Assembly (NCBI RefSeq): GCF_900106645.1
Contig: NZ_FNMV01000017.1
Coordinates: forward strand, 1 to 64,000
Direction of reading: 5' to 3'
Source of the DNA: Flavobacterium degerlachei
Lineage (GTDB): Bacteria > Bacteroidota > Bacteroidia > Flavobacteriales > Flavobacteriaceae
DNA: 64,000 bases
The translations under genes and the position numbers were made by a program. Below are positions 24,430 through 33,955 of this stretch, in pieces (positions within the stretch are counted from its first letter, which is position 1; every line of letters begins with the position of its first letter). Below the pieces are notes generated by a model. It saw nothing but the letters and a program-made list of their open reading frames with translations, made no database searches and was not told the DNA's origin.

Positions 24430-25002
24430 ATGCCTGAATATTTCCTTGACATACAATACAATGACATCACTTATGGTGTAGAGGAAGTCAATTTCAAGGA
24501 ATTTGAATCCTGCATTTTTAACAGTTGTGATTTCTCCCAATGCAATTTTATTGCGGTAACCTTCATCGATTGTACTTTTAATGATTGTAATTTCAATGCC
24601 TCAAAAATAAATCATGTTGCTTTAAGAACTGTTCTTTTTAATAACTGCAAAATGATGGAAATCAATTTTTCCATGTGCGACAAACTTATTTTTGAAATCC
24701 ATTTTAAAGAATGTAACTTGGATTTCTCCAAATTTTATACCTTAAAGCTAAAAGGGACCACATTTATGGATAGCAGTCTTGTAGCTGTTGATTTTATGAG
24801 TACTGACTTAACCGAAGCCATTTTTGATAATTGTGATTTGTATCGCGCTGAATTTGAAAAAGCAATTGCCAACAAAGCTGATTTTAGAAGCAGTTATAAT
24901 TATACAATTGACCCAACGAAAACAAAACTCAAAAAGGCACAATTTTCTATGGCTGGTTTAAAAGGTTTATTGGCAAAACATGATATTATTGTAAGTAACT
25001 AG
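24430..25002 (+). CDS. pentapeptide-repeat protein
   Basis: A 190-residue protein made of pentapeptide repeats of the form [ND]-[F/L]-x2-[x] (SCDFSQCNFIAVTFIDCTFNDCNFNASKINH and on to LDFSKFYTLKLKGTTFMDSSLVAVDFMSTDLTEAIFDNCDLYRAEF), which fold into a right-handed square beta-helix. It is most like the McbG/Qnr-like class with many Cys and Phe, where some members protect gyrase; such a role is not shown here. The paralogue at 21127 has lost its start. It converges with the ABC transporter genes, only 2 bases away. Confidence 0.85.
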   Translation: MPEYFLDIQYNDITYGVEEVNFKEFESCIFNSCDFSQCNFIAVTFIDCTFNDCNFNASKINHVALRTVLFNNCKMMEINFSMCDKLIFEIHFKECNLDFSKFYTLKLKGTTFMDSSLVAVDFMSTDLTEAIFDNCDLYRAEFEKAIANKADFRSSYNYTIDPTKTKLKKAQFSMAGLKGLLAKHDIIVSN

Positions 25003-25004
25003 TA

Positions 25005-25685
25005 TTACAATAGAATTCTACCATCTTCCATTGTAATTATCCTATCCGTTTTATCGGCAAAATCAGTATCATGAGTGACAATTAATATAGTTTGCTTAAA
25101 ATCTTCGGTTAGTTTCTTGAAAATATCAAACACCAGATCACCGTTTTTTCGATCCAAATTTCCCGTCGGTTCGTCTCCCATGATTACTAGAGGATCATTG
25201 ATTAGTGCCCGCGCTATGGCCACGCGCTGCTTCTCCCCGCCACTCAACTGATTTGTCATTTTAAGCGCGTGCTTTTCCATTCCCAGAGTTTTCAAATGTC
25301 CGATGGCTCGATGTTCTAATTCCTCATTGGAATATTTCCCTAACTTTAGACCTGGAAGCATCACGTTTTTAAGCACGTTATATTCCGTTAATAAATAATG
25401 AAACTGGAATACAAAACCAATTTTCTCGCTTCGTATCTTCGCTAATTGGGCGTCCAACTGCCCCGTTACAAGTTCGTTATGAATATACAATTCTCCTTCA
25501 TAATCCGTATCCATAGTAGACAACAAATACAGTAAAGTTGATTTCCCAGAACCAGACCTGCCTACAATCGAAACGAATTCACCATGATTAATACTTAAGT
25601 CGACTTCTTTAATCACCTGAAATTTCACAGGGTCATAAAAATATTTCGTTAACCCAATAGTTTCTATCACTTTATTATTATCCAT
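25005..25685 (-). CDS. ABC transporter ATP-binding protein (MacB/LolD type)
   Basis: A 226-residue ATPase with Walker A (GRSGSGKST), Q-loop (FVFQFHYLL), signature LSGGEKQR, Walker B (LVIMGDEPTGNLD) and switch His (IVTHD). The length and the EPTGNLD sequence place it in the MacB/LolD/FtsE subfamily. It lies 3 bases after the permease stop codon and forms a three-gene operon with the permease and the adaptor. It should energise a mechanotransmission-type exporter of small molecules or lipoprotein-related substrates. Confidence 0.92.
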   Translation of the reverse strand: MDNNKVIETIGLTKYFYDPVKFQVIKEVDLSINHGEFVSIVGRSGSGKSTLLYLLSTMDTDYEGELYIHNELVTGQLDAQLAKIRSEKIGFVFQFHYLLTEYNVLKNVMLPGLKLGKYSNEELEHRAIGHLKTLGMEKHALKMTNQLSGGEKQRVAIARALINDPLVIMGDEPTGNLDRKNGDLVFDIFKKLTEDFKQTILIVTHDTDFADKTDRIITMEDGRILL

Positions 25686-25687
25686 AG

Positions 25688-26944
25688 CTACTTTCCTCTA
25701 ATAATTTCTACAGGATCTACTTTACTCGCTTTCAAAGCAGGAAAAAGTCCCGAAATAACAGTTGTACAAAGGGCAAAACTTATCCCAATGACATAATAAA
25801 CTGCATTGTAATCAATAGGATATGTTTTTACGGTGGGTAAAGAAGTAGTTTCAAAAGGAACATTATCAATAATAACTGAAAATATATACCCAAACACCAG
25901 TCCAAAAACCCCACCGGTAAGTCCAATAATTAGTGAAAGTGAGATAAAGATCCATTTTACGTCATCCCCTGAAAAACCGGTTGCTTTAAGAATGGCTATA
26001 CTATCCATTTTTTCATAAATCATCATGTTCAAGATATTATAAATTCCAAAACCAGCAACAATCAGTAACACAATCCCTACTGAATAAGATATGATACTCC
26101 TAACTGTACTTCCTGTTTCAAATTGCGCATTTGCCGTTTGAAAATCCATGGCATCTAAATTGAATGCTTTATGAAACTCTTTTGCAACGGCTGCCGCAGT
26201 TTCCTTGTCGTATAAATTCAGCTGAATGTCTGTAATATAATTTTTAGGTTGTCCCAATATTTTTTGAGCTGTTGCCAATGAAGTATAGCTCATCACATTG
26301 TCGATTTCAGCAATTCCTAATTCAGAAAACCCTACAATTTTTAAAGAAGCTAAATTACCATTGGAAGTTGATATTTTTATAATGTCGCCTATGGTCAGCA
26401 TCATCTTATCTGCTAGTCCTTTTCCAATAATAATGCTGTTATTCTGAGACAAATCAGTGACTTTGCCTTCTTTTATATAATCGCTTATCTTAAAAAGTTT
26501 ATCCTCTGCTACCATATCGATTCCATTTACAAAACCTGCAATTTCAATCGTCCCAGAATTAAATAAAACGGAGGAAGTCACTTTTGGTGCTACATCTATA
26601 ATCCGTTTGTCCTCCTTCAGCACTTTAATTATTGTATTGGCATTATAAATCGATTTTCCTCTGTCTTTTGGTTTGATGGAATTAATAAAGTTTACATTTT
26701 TTTTATACTTATAAGACAAATCCAGAGGCTGATTTTCAGAAGGTTTTACCTCATTATACAAACGAACATGCGGCGTCCTATTGAGCATTAGTCCGTCTAA
26801 CAACTCATTTAATCCGTTCATAAAACTCACCAAAGCTATAAACATAGCAATACCAAAGGTTACCCCCACTGCAGCAACTACGGTCTGTTTTAGCCGCGCT
26901 ATTAGCAAATGGAATGCAATGTTTAAAATAAGTTTAAAGTTCAT
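25688..26944 (-). CDS. ABC transporter permease (MacB/FtsX family)
   Basis: A 418-residue permease with the MacB/LolC plan: one membrane helix near residue 20, a large periplasmic MacB-core domain (residues about 50-270), then three helices at about 280-300, 330-355 and 385-405 carrying the FtsX motif (IYNILNMMIYEKMDSIAILKATGFSGDDV) and ending in GLFPALKASKVDPVEIIRGK. Unlike MacB proper the ATPase is separate. Its ATG overlaps the adaptor's stop codon by one base, so translation is coupled. Confidence 0.92.
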   Translation of the reverse strand: MNFKLILNIAFHLLIARLKQTVVAAVGVTFGIAMFIALVSFMNGLNELLDGLMLNRTPHVRLYNEVKPSENQPLDLSYKYKKNVNFINSIKPKDRGKSIYNANTIIKVLKEDKRIIDVAPKVTSSVLFNSGTIEIAGFVNGIDMVAEDKLFKISDYIKEGKVTDLSQNNSIIIGKGLADKMMLTIGDIIKISTSNGNLASLKIVGFSELGIAEIDNVMSYTSLATAQKILGQPKNYITDIQLNLYDKETAAAVAKEFHKAFNLDAMDFQTANAQFETGSTVRSIISYSVGIVLLIVAGFGIYNILNMMIYEKMDSIAILKATGFSGDDVKWIFISLSLIIGLTGGVFGLVFGYIFSVIIDNVPFETTSLPTVKTYPIDYNAVYYVIGISFALCTTVISGLFPALKASKVDPVEIIRGK

Positions 26945-28032
26945 TATTGAGGTTCGTAAATGGTTTCTCCTTCTTTCAAGCCTTCTAAAATTTCCACTTT
27001 TTGATAATCAGCCAAGCCAATCTTCACCTTTATGCGCTCCTTTTTATCGACCAAAACATATTCGTTATCTATCAAATAAGTTTTAGGAATTGTAATCGCA
27101 TTTTCTTTAGTTCGAATAACGATATTGGCTTCTGCTGTGAGATTAGGATACAGTTTTTTAGGTGGTTTTACAAAATGAGCCTCAATCTTAAACGTACGTG
27201 AGCGCTCGTCCATTATAGGGTAAATCTTATCCACAATCGCATCAAACACTTCGCCTTTATAGCTATCCATAGTTACGAGTACCTTTTGGCCTAGAGCCAC
27301 CCGCACCATATCATTTTCATCTACTTCCAGTTCTAATACAAATGCATTTGATTTCCCTATAATCGCAAGTGGAGTCTGTGTGGTTACCAAGGTCCCTTCT
27401 TTTACCAAAACATCAAATAGCTGCCCCGCGAATGCACTTTTTACGCTGTAATCACTTTGGGATTTTTGATTTAATTTAAGGTTCACACTACTACGGCTTT
27501 GCTCATTATTTAATTGGGATCGTAGCTGCGCTAATTGCTTTTTAGAGCTTTCATAACTAAGTTTGGAGCTTTTATAGGCTAATTCAATTCCTTCAAAATC
27601 AATTTCAGAAATCCCCTCTAGAGCTCTTATTTTTTTATTTCTGTTATATCTGGATTCATCCAGAGTCATCCTGTCCTTCGCCGACTGGACTTTTAATTCC
27701 ATTTCAGCAATTTTATCTTTGACATAACGACTGCTTTCTTGACTCAATTGATAAGCTAACCTTGCGTTTTCAGTATTTAATGCAGCTTTTTCGCTTTCAA
27801 GATCAAATAATAGTTGCCCTTGACTAATAGATTGTCCCGCTATAACCCTGCTCTTTTGTAAAATACCATTTACTGTAGAAAAAACGGTGTACTGATCGTC
27901 TGCTTTTATGACTCCTGAAGCGTACACACTTTCTGTAACATTGCTGCGCTTAGGTTGAATTCCTTCAGCATTTTTAGAACAAGATAGCGTCAAAAATAAA
28001 ATAGAAAATATTAAAAGTTTTACAAATCTCAT
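26944..28032 (-). CDS. MacA/HlyD-type periplasmic adaptor lipoprotein
   Basis: A 362-residue membrane fusion protein. I use the ATG at 28032 (MRFVKLLIF) because it gives a proper lipoprotein signal (LTLSCSKN); the longer in-frame start would add 26 residues of non-signal sequence. A barrel-sandwich half motif (ASGVIKADDQYTVFSTVNG), a long helical hairpin (residues about 70-180, with many Lys/Glu/Ser), the returning lipoyl half (VKSAFAGQLFDVLVKEG) and a beta-barrel domain follow. It links the ABC permease to an outer membrane channel, whose gene is not present here. Confidence 0.88.
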   Translation of the reverse strand: MRFVKLLIFSILFLTLSCSKNAEGIQPKRSNVTESVYASGVIKADDQYTVFSTVNGILQKSRVIAGQSISQGQLLFDLESEKAALNTENARLAYQLSQESSRYVKDKIAEMELKVQSAKDRMTLDESRYNRNKKIRALEGISEIDFEGIELAYKSSKLSYESSKKQLAQLRSQLNNEQSRSSVNLKLNQKSQSDYSVKSAFAGQLFDVLVKEGTLVTTQTPLAIIGKSNAFVLELEVDENDMVRVALGQKVLVTMDSYKGEVFDAIVDKIYPIMDERSRTFKIEAHFVKPPKKLYPNLTAEANIVIRTKENAITIPKTYLIDNEYVLVDKKERIKVKIGLADYQKVEILEGLKEGETIYEPQ

Positions 28033-28218
28033 CGTGGTGGTTTTAAGAAAACAGCTGATAAACAAACACTTAAATTTACCGCTTTTTTCTTTAAAACAGA
28101 GAATTCTCAAAATAACTTTTAATAAAATAAAAATAGGAATGTAGTATTTTTAGTAAAGAAGATGACTTTTTAAATTAAAAGTTCTACTACAGCTGATTGG
28201 GAATTGGGAATCGTAAAA

Positions 28219-28716
28219 CTACAACGCCTTTTCCATCACGTAATCCTCCATCAGATAACCGTGACCAATTTCAATATCCACTTCTTCAATGACTACAAAA
28301 CCTTTTTTTTGGTAAAAAGCGTAGGCATTATTAAACCTGTTTACATTTAGTGAAAGTGCTGTTGATTGATTTTCTCTAGCCAAATTTTCGATATGACTTA
28401 TAAGTTTATTCCCAATTCCTTTGCCTTGCGTTTTAGGCAAAACATATATTTTGTGGATTCGAGTTCTATTATTTTCCTGGTAATTATGCTCATAAGAAGC
28501 AAAACCCAAAACAACATCGTCTTCCTTGGCTAACAAAAAATGATGTCCTTTAGAGACTACATTATCATTTAAAGCAGCTATTGAATAAAAAGCATCTAAC
28601 ATAAACTCCAATTGCTCTTTTGACAAGATTGCACCATAGGTCTCCGGCCAAGTTTGATACGCAATTTCTTGAATTGTTTTGTAATCGTTAGGGCTGGCTA
28701 TGGCAACAGTTATCAT
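28219..28716 (-). CDS. GNAT family N-acetyltransferase
   Basis: A 165-residue acetyltransferase. The acetyl-CoA binding loop reads VLPKTQGKGIGNKLISHIE (motif A, Q/RxxGxG/A), preceded by the strand RTRIHKIYV and followed by LSLNVNRFNNAYAFYQKKGF (motif B). The substrate cannot be told from sequence. It is monocistronic; just upstream lie a hairpin (AATGAAC/GTTCATT at 28751-28775) and a 13-base palindrome TACGATTATCGTA at 28797-28809 that may be a regulatory site. Confidence 0.9.
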   Translation of the reverse strand: MITVAIASPNDYKTIQEIAYQTWPETYGAILSKEQLEFMLDAFYSIAALNDNVVSKGHHFLLAKEDDVVLGFASYEHNYQENNRTRIHKIYVLPKTQGKGIGNKLISHIENLARENQSTALSLNVNRFNNAYAFYQKKGFVVIEEVDIEIGHGYLMEDYVMEKAL

Positions 28717-28828
28717 ATTATATATTTAAAAGAAATGAATTATTAATTTGAATGAACTTTGCTTTCTTGTTCATTCTTATACTAAACATAGTTTAATACG
28801 ATTATCGTAATCTGGTATTATGGAAAAA

Positions 28829-30619
28829 CTAAGCTTTTTTTGGTAAAAAAATAGAAAACGTAGAACCTACATTAGGTTCTGAAATCACTTTTATAAACCC
28901 ATTGTGATTGTCTACAATTCGTTTGCAAATGGCTAAACCAAGACCAGTTCCAGAATATTTAGAACCTGTTTCTAAACGCTGAAATAATATAAATACCTTT
29001 TCGGCGTATTCTTGTTTAAATCCTATTCCATTATCCTTTACCACAATCTTATAATAATCTTGATCAGTAATTATTTCATTGTCAAACACCTCGTTTTTAT
29101 CAATTTTTTCAGAAAAAATTGAAATTTCAGGTGCCACATCTTCTTGACTATACTTTAATGAATTAGAAATCAAATTAATAAAAAGTTGTTCCATTTGAAA
29201 AGAAATAACTTTTACAGTAGGTAAATCCCCTAAATCTATCTTAGCCTTTTTTTCTTCAATATCAGATGATAAATCGTCAATTACATGATAAACTAATTCC
29301 TTTAAATCAGTATTCTCAAAAACTTTATCTCCTTTTATAGTTCTGGAGTAATTGACCAAATCAATAAGCAAGGTTTGCATTTTATTAGCTGATGTGCGTA
29401 TTTTATAAAAATATCCTTTCCCTTTCTCGGAAATAGAATCCACTTCAGTTGATTCAATTCTTGAAATAAACATTTGAATTTTACGAAGCGGCTCTTGTAA
29501 GTCATGGCTTACAATATTATTAAAAGATTCTAGTTCTTCGTTAATGCTTATTAATTCTTTATTGTTTTCTTCTAATTCAATAGTTCGCTTATATTGTTCC
29601 GTCATATCATAATTCACACCTGTCTTAACCATTTGTCCTTTACCGTTCCTGGTAAAACTACCTACAGACATAACGTATTTTAAGTCCCCATTAGGTAATA
29701 CAAAACGATACATTAAAGAGGTGGGGTTATAAGAAACAAGAGAATCCAAATGCATTTGCGTTACATATTCAATATCATCGGGGTGCACGTATTTAGAAAT
29801 ATTTTCTAAACTAGGCACGAATGATTGCGGCTCCAATCCTAAAAGTCGGAAGAAATTATCCGAAAAAGAGTATGTATTTGTTTCTAAATTAATCTTCCAA
29901 TGACCAAATCCAGCGATTTTTTCTGCATTATTGAAAGAGTGGTTTAGGAATTTTAATTCATCATTAGCTCTCTTAAGTTCATAAATGTCAACATTCATTT
30001 TATTAAAAGAAAGCAGTAAAATTAATAATGACAGAATCACCAATAAAAAAGCACTTATGATGGAGTCTTGCAACTCAAATTGATGGTTGTTATTGTGAAT
30101 TTTAACCTTATCACCCTCAGCGTTAATAGTTTTATAAACATAGTTTTTCATCAACTCCGTAAAGTCATTACTCTCTTGAAGTTTTGCGTTTAATACTTCG
30201 CTGTTGGGCATTTTACTTTTTGCGAGAAGCAGTGTTTCCCTAAATAGTTTAAATCGATAATCAATGAGTTTATTAAGGCGTTTTACATCCTTAACCCGAG
30301 CAGGGTTATTAGCTACTAATACATTAATTCGCTTAAGATTAGTTTCTATTTCTCCCCTTCTCAAAAATCTCTTTTCTAAATAGGATTCATCTTTTGTGAT
30401 AATATAGCTCCTGAGGTTTGTCTCATATATACTGATAATCGACAATACTCTTTCTAATTCCAATTGTGTCTCAGTAGCATTCGTAATTATATCAACTGAG
30501 GAGTCCAAGCTTCGCATTTGTGTGTAAAAAACGCAGGCTATATAACCTACTACTGCTATAGCAATACCTAAAGCTATTTTAAAGACCTGGGAGTTTTTAT
30601 ACAATTTTGCTAACTTCAT
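28829..30619 (-). CDS. CHASE3-PAS sensor histidine kinase
   Basis: A 596-residue kinase: membrane helix at about 13-32, a CHASE3-like extracytoplasmic four-helix region (SIYETNLRSYIITKDESYLEKR), a second helix near 190-207, a PAS domain (NNAEKIAGFGHWKINLETNTYSFSDNFFRLLG), a HisKA domain with SHDLQEPLRKIQMF (His phosphorylation site) and a HATPase domain with NLISNSLKYS, DNGIGF and GTGLGLAICKRI. This is the bacteriophytochrome-like subclass of kinases. It is 13 bases downstream of a response regulator gene and likely its partner. Confidence 0.92.
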   Translation of the reverse strand: MKLAKLYKNSQVFKIALGIAIAVVGYIACVFYTQMRSLDSSVDIITNATETQLELERVLSIISIYETNLRSYIITKDESYLEKRFLRRGEIETNLKRINVLVANNPARVKDVKRLNKLIDYRFKLFRETLLLAKSKMPNSEVLNAKLQESNDFTELMKNYVYKTINAEGDKVKIHNNNHQFELQDSIISAFLLVILSLLILLLSFNKMNVDIYELKRANDELKFLNHSFNNAEKIAGFGHWKINLETNTYSFSDNFFRLLGLEPQSFVPSLENISKYVHPDDIEYVTQMHLDSLVSYNPTSLMYRFVLPNGDLKYVMSVGSFTRNGKGQMVKTGVNYDMTEQYKRTIELEENNKELISINEELESFNNIVSHDLQEPLRKIQMFISRIESTEVDSISEKGKGYFYKIRTSANKMQTLLIDLVNYSRTIKGDKVFENTDLKELVYHVIDDLSSDIEEKKAKIDLGDLPTVKVISFQMEQLFINLISNSLKYSQEDVAPEISIFSEKIDKNEVFDNEIITDQDYYKIVVKDNGIGFKQEYAEKVFILFQRLETGSKYSGTGLGLAICKRIVDNHNGFIKVISEPNVGSTFSIFLPKKA

Positions 30620-30632
30620 ACTCGATGCTTTT

Positions 30633-31085
30633 TTAAATACTAAAGAAAAACGTTTCTCTATTTAAACCAGAGGAGTGAAATTGCCAATTGATGTTTAACA
30701 CTTCTTTGACTACTTTTTTAAGTTTACTGAAGTCATTTGGTTTGTTTATATAAATATTTGCTCCTTCTACAAAAGTTTCTTCAATATCTTTTTCAGATGA
30801 AGATGTAGAGTAAATAGCAATTGAAACTTCTTTAAATCTTAAATCAGACCTGATTTCTTTTAGACATTCAAAGCCCGATTTACGAGGCATATTTAAATCC
30901 AAAAAAAGTAAGTGTGGTAATATAATATCTGGATTTGCTAAATAATCCATCAGTTCTTTACCATCATTAAATAACGTTAACTCATTATTCATTTTAAGCT
31001 CCATCATTGCATCACTAAAAAATGCGCGATCATCCTCGTCGTCATCAGCAATCAAAATACGCATTGAATCTTTATGTGAAATCAT
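30633..31085 (-). CDS. single-domain response regulator (Rcp1-like)
   Basis: A 150-residue stand-alone receiver domain: acidic pocket DDDEDD near residue 15, phosphoacceptor Asp in LLFLDLNMPRKSG, switch Ser/Thr in AIYSTSSSE and Lys in YINKPNDF. The LDLNMP sequence and the inserted loop are typical of Rcp1-type regulators that pair with kinases like the neighbouring one. No output domain is present, so it acts by protein contact or phosphorelay. Two starts (MISHKDS or MRILIAD) are possible; I kept the first. Confidence 0.9.
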   Translation of the reverse strand: MISHKDSMRILIADDDEDDRAFFSDAMMELKMNNELTLFNDGKELMDYLANPDIILPHLLFLDLNMPRKSGFECLKEIRSDLRFKEVSIAIYSTSSSEKDIEETFVEGANIYINKPNDFSKLKKVVKEVLNINWQFHSSGLNRETFFFSI

Positions 31086-31103
31086 ACTATTGTTGGATTT
31101 AAT

Positions 31104-31667
31104 TTATAAATTATTATTTGATAAACTTCTTCTTTTATCTACTATTCTTTTGAAAGCAGAGGGTGTCAATCCTGTAACTTTTTTAAACTGACTTGACAAA
31201 TAAGCTACACTACTGTAGTTTAATTTATACGAAACCTCTGTTAAAGTCAATTGATCTTCAATAATTAATTTTTTTGCTCTTTCAATTTTTTGAATAATAA
31301 TGAAATTTTCTATTGAAGAATAGGTGTTTTCAGAAAAAATATTGGTCAAATATCCATAGCTAAAATTCAACTTTTCTGATAGATATTGAGAAATAGTAAT
31401 TGCTGGCAATTTATCATTTTGATAAATCATTTCAACAATAGTATCCTTTATTTTTTGAATTAGCTGACTTTTTTCATTATTGACAATGAAAATAGAATAT
31501 CTATTTAACGCAGCCTGAAGTTCAGCAAAGCATTCGTCAGAAACAGAATCACTAATTTCAATTTCTCCTAAATCAAGAAGCTTGTGTTTTATCTCTAATC
31601 GTTCTAACTGTTCTTGTAAAATTACCCTACAAGCAACGATTCCATCATATTTTATATAGAGTTTCAT
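31104..31667 (-). CDS. AraC family regulator with short N-terminal domain
   Basis: A 187-residue protein. The first 75 residues (MKLYIKYDGIVACRVILQEQLERLEIKH) form a small domain seen in Bacteroidota AraC proteins that accompany such kinases; the remainder is an AraC/XylS DNA-binding domain (ITISQYLSEKLNFSYGYLTNIFSE and LTEVSYKLNYSSVAYLSSQFKKVTGLTPSAFKR). It starts the cluster AraC, response regulator, histidine kinase, with gaps of 18 and 13 bases. The 180 bases upstream are AT-rich and show no further gene. Confidence 0.88.
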   Translation of the reverse strand: MKLYIKYDGIVACRVILQEQLERLEIKHKLLDLGEIEISDSVSDECFAELQAALNRYSIFIVNNEKSQLIQKIKDTIVEMIYQNDKLPAITISQYLSEKLNFSYGYLTNIFSENTYSSIENFIIIQKIERAKKLIIEDQLTLTEVSYKLNYSSVAYLSSQFKKVTGLTPSAFKRIVDKRRSLSNNNL

Positions 31668-31846
31668 TTATATAATATTTTTTATTTGCTGAATATTCAC
31701 GAGATAAATATATATTAAAAATAATAAATGCAGAAAAAAAAGTACTTTTTAAGCATAAAATAAATCTCCATACATAATTTTACAAATACAAATAATTGAT
31801 TTTAAATCTATTCTGCATTAAATAAAAAAATTACTAAAACACAAAT

Positions 31847-32440
31847 CTAACCATGAATCGTCTCATTCTTGCCATAATTTGCAATAACTGAAGCTTCAAA
31901 TTCAATCCATTCTCGCCAGCGCTTCTCTACATCTATTCCTGTCCCGTATTTTCTGGCATAGGTTATAAAAGTAGTGTAATGTCCAGCTTCACTTTCCATC
32001 AAATCTCTATAGAATACAGACAGCTCTTCATCTTTAATGTTTTCCGAAAGAACTTTAAAACGCTCACAGCTTCTGGCTTCAATCATTGCTGAGAAAAGTA
32101 GTCTTTCCACTAAACTGGAAACCCTACTCCCATTCCCGTTTTTCTTCATATACAAATACAGTTCATTTACATAATCGTCTTTGCGCTCACGCCCTAATTT
32201 CAATCCTCTTTTGATGATGATATTATGTACCTGCTCAAAATGATCGATTTCCTCTTTGGCTAAAGCCAACAAATCCTGAACCAAATCCTGATGTTCTGAA
32301 TTATTGGTAATTATTGTAATTGCATTTGTTGCCGCTTTTTGCTCACACCAGGCATGATCCGTCAAGATTTCCTCAATGTTTTTCTCTACTATATTGACCC
32401 ATCTTGGATCCGTAGGCAATTCTAATCGTAATACACCCAT
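31847..32440 (-). CDS. miaE: tRNA-(ms2io6A) hydroxylase MiaE
   Basis: A 197-residue non-haem di-iron enzyme that hydroxylates the isopentenyl side chain of ms2i6A at position 37 of tRNAs. Ferritin-like helices carry the metal ligands: E in ILTDHAWCEQKAA, EEIDHFEQVH, EARSCERF and ESEAGHYTTF. Length and motifs fit MiaE throughout. It is separated from glyA by an array of GTTTAAA repeats. Confidence 0.92.
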   Translation of the reverse strand: MGVLRLELPTDPRWVNIVEKNIEEILTDHAWCEQKAATNAITIITNNSEHQDLVQDLLALAKEEIDHFEQVHNIIIKRGLKLGRERKDDYVNELYLYMKKNGNGSRVSSLVERLLFSAMIEARSCERFKVLSENIKDEELSVFYRDLMESEAGHYTTFITYARKYGTGIDVEKRWREWIEFEASVIANYGKNETIHG

Positions 32441-32450
32441 TTTTTTTTTT

Positions 32451-32565
32451 GTTTAAAGTTTATAAAAGTTTAAAGTTTGAATTCAAAAAAAAAGTTTAAA
32501 GTTTAAAACATGTGATACCGTTCCGTATACACAAACCTTTAAACTTTAAACCTGAAACTTTAAAC
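32451..32565. repeat. GTTTAAAGTTT repeat array with 14-bp stem
   Basis: GTTTAAAGTTT occurs at 32451, 32468 and 32494, and its reverse complement at 32541 and 32555. GTTTAAAGTTTAAA (32494-32507) can pair perfectly with TTTAAACTTTAAAC (32538-32551). The array fills the space between glyA and miaE and could act as a terminator or insulator. Confidence 0.75.
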
Positions 32566-32573
32566 AAAAGTTT

Positions 32574-33848
32574 TTAGAAAACGAAGATCGCTCTTTCGCT
32601 CATCATTTCATTCACTTCATTAGCTACTTCCTCGATAATATCTTCGTTTGTATGGTTCATGATAACCTTGTCAATCAAAGCTACGATAGTTTCCATATCT
32701 TCTTCTACTAATCCACGAGTGGTGATAGCAGGAGTTCCAACACGAATTCCAGAAGTTACAAATGGTGATTTGTCATCAAATGGAACCATATTTTTATTAA
32801 CGGTGATTTCAGCTTTAACTAATGCGTTTTCAGCCTCTTTACCAGATATCCCTTTATTTCTTAAATCAATCAACATCATGTGATTATCAGTTCCTCCAGA
32901 GATGATATGATAGTCTCTTTTTACAAAAGCTTCTGCCATAGCATTAGCATTTTTTTGCAATTGCAAAGCATAAGTAAAGAATTCATCTTTCAAAGCTTCA
33001 CCAAAAGCAACCGCTTTTGCAGCAATAATATGCATTAAAGGTCCTCCTTGGTTTCCAGGAAAAACAGCTAAATCAAGTAAAGATGACATCATTCTTATGT
33101 CTCCTTTTGGAGTAGTTAATCCCATTGGGTTTTCGAAATCTTTCCCCATCATGATCAAACCACCTCTTGGTCCACGCAATGTTTTGTGTGTTGTAGTTGA
33201 TACAATATGACAATGAGGAATTGGGTCATTCAATAATCCTTTAGCAATTAAACCTGCAGGATGAGAAATATCAGCAAACAAAATTGCTCCTACACTATCA
33301 GCAATTACTCTAAAACGTTCAAAATCCATATCACGAGAATATGCCGAAGCTCCTGCGATAATTAATTTTGGTTGCTCTTTTGTAGCAATTTCTTGAATTT
33401 TATCATAATCTAAACGTCCCGTTTCTTTATCAACACCGTAAAATACTGGATTGTATAAACGACCAGAGAAATTTACTGGCGAACCATGAGTTAAATGTCC
33501 TCCATGAGACAAATCGAAACCTAAAATTTTGTCTCCCGGTTTCAAACAAGCGTGATATACTGCTGTATTAGCTTGTGAACCTGAATGTGGCTGCACATTT
33601 GCATAAACCGCACCAAACAATTCCTTAGCTCTATCAATAGCAATTTGTTCTACAACATCTACTACTTCGCAACCACCATAATATCTTTTTCCAGGGTATC
33701 CCTCTGCATATTTATTCGTTAGGACAGACCCCGCTGCTTCCATCACTTCTTCACTGACAAAGTTCTCTGAGGCAATAAGTTCTAATCCGTGTATTTGTCT
33801 TTCTTGTTCTTCTAGAATAAGGTCAAAAATTTGTTTGTCGCGTTGCAT
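32574..33848 (-). CDS. glyA: serine hydroxymethyltransferase
   Basis: A 424-residue PLP enzyme that interconverts serine and glycine with tetrahydrofolate. Clear signatures are [15 protein letters not shown] near the start, [31 protein letters not shown] and the PLP lysine motif [14 protein letters not shown]. The length is usual for bacterial GlyA. It is transcribed leftward from the interval shared with fahA; a -7-like TATTTTTG lies on the minus strand about 35 bases before the start codon. Confidence 0.97.
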   Translation of the reverse strand: MQRDKQIFDLILEEQERQIHGLELIASENFVSEEVMEAAGSVLTNKYAEGYPGKRYYGGCEVVDVVEQIAIDRAKELFGAVYANVQPHSGSQANTAVYHACLKPGDKILGFDLSHGGHLTHGSPVNFSGRLYNPVFYGVDKETGRLDYDKIQEIATKEQPKLIIAGASAYSRDMDFERFRVIADSVGAILFADISHPAGLIAKGLLNDPIPHCHIVSTTTHKTLRGPRGGLIMMGKDFENPMGLTTPKGDIRMMSSLLDLAVFPGNQGGPLMHIIAAKAVAFGEALKDEFFTYALQLQKNANAMAEAFVKRDYHIISGGTDNHMMLIDLRNKGISGKEAENALVKAEITVNKNMVPFDDKSPFVTSGIRVGTPAITTRGLVEEDMETIVALIDKVIMNHTNEDIIEEVANEVNEMMSERAIFVF

Positions 33849-33892
33849 TTCTTTGATTTTAGTTAATTTGAAGCAAAAATACGAAAAAACGT

Positions 33893-33922
33893 TTGTGAAA
33901 CTGTTAGATTATAATATATTTG
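33893..33922 (+). promoter_or_regulatory. canonical Bacteroidota promoter of fahA
   Basis: TTG at 33893-33895 and TATATTTG at 33915-33922 are separated by exactly 19 bases, which matches the -33/-7 consensus of the Bacteroidota primary sigma factor. The fahA ATG is 33 bases further. Confidence 0.8.
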
Positions 33923-33955
33923 AAGTATAATTTTCAACAAAACAATTAACATATT

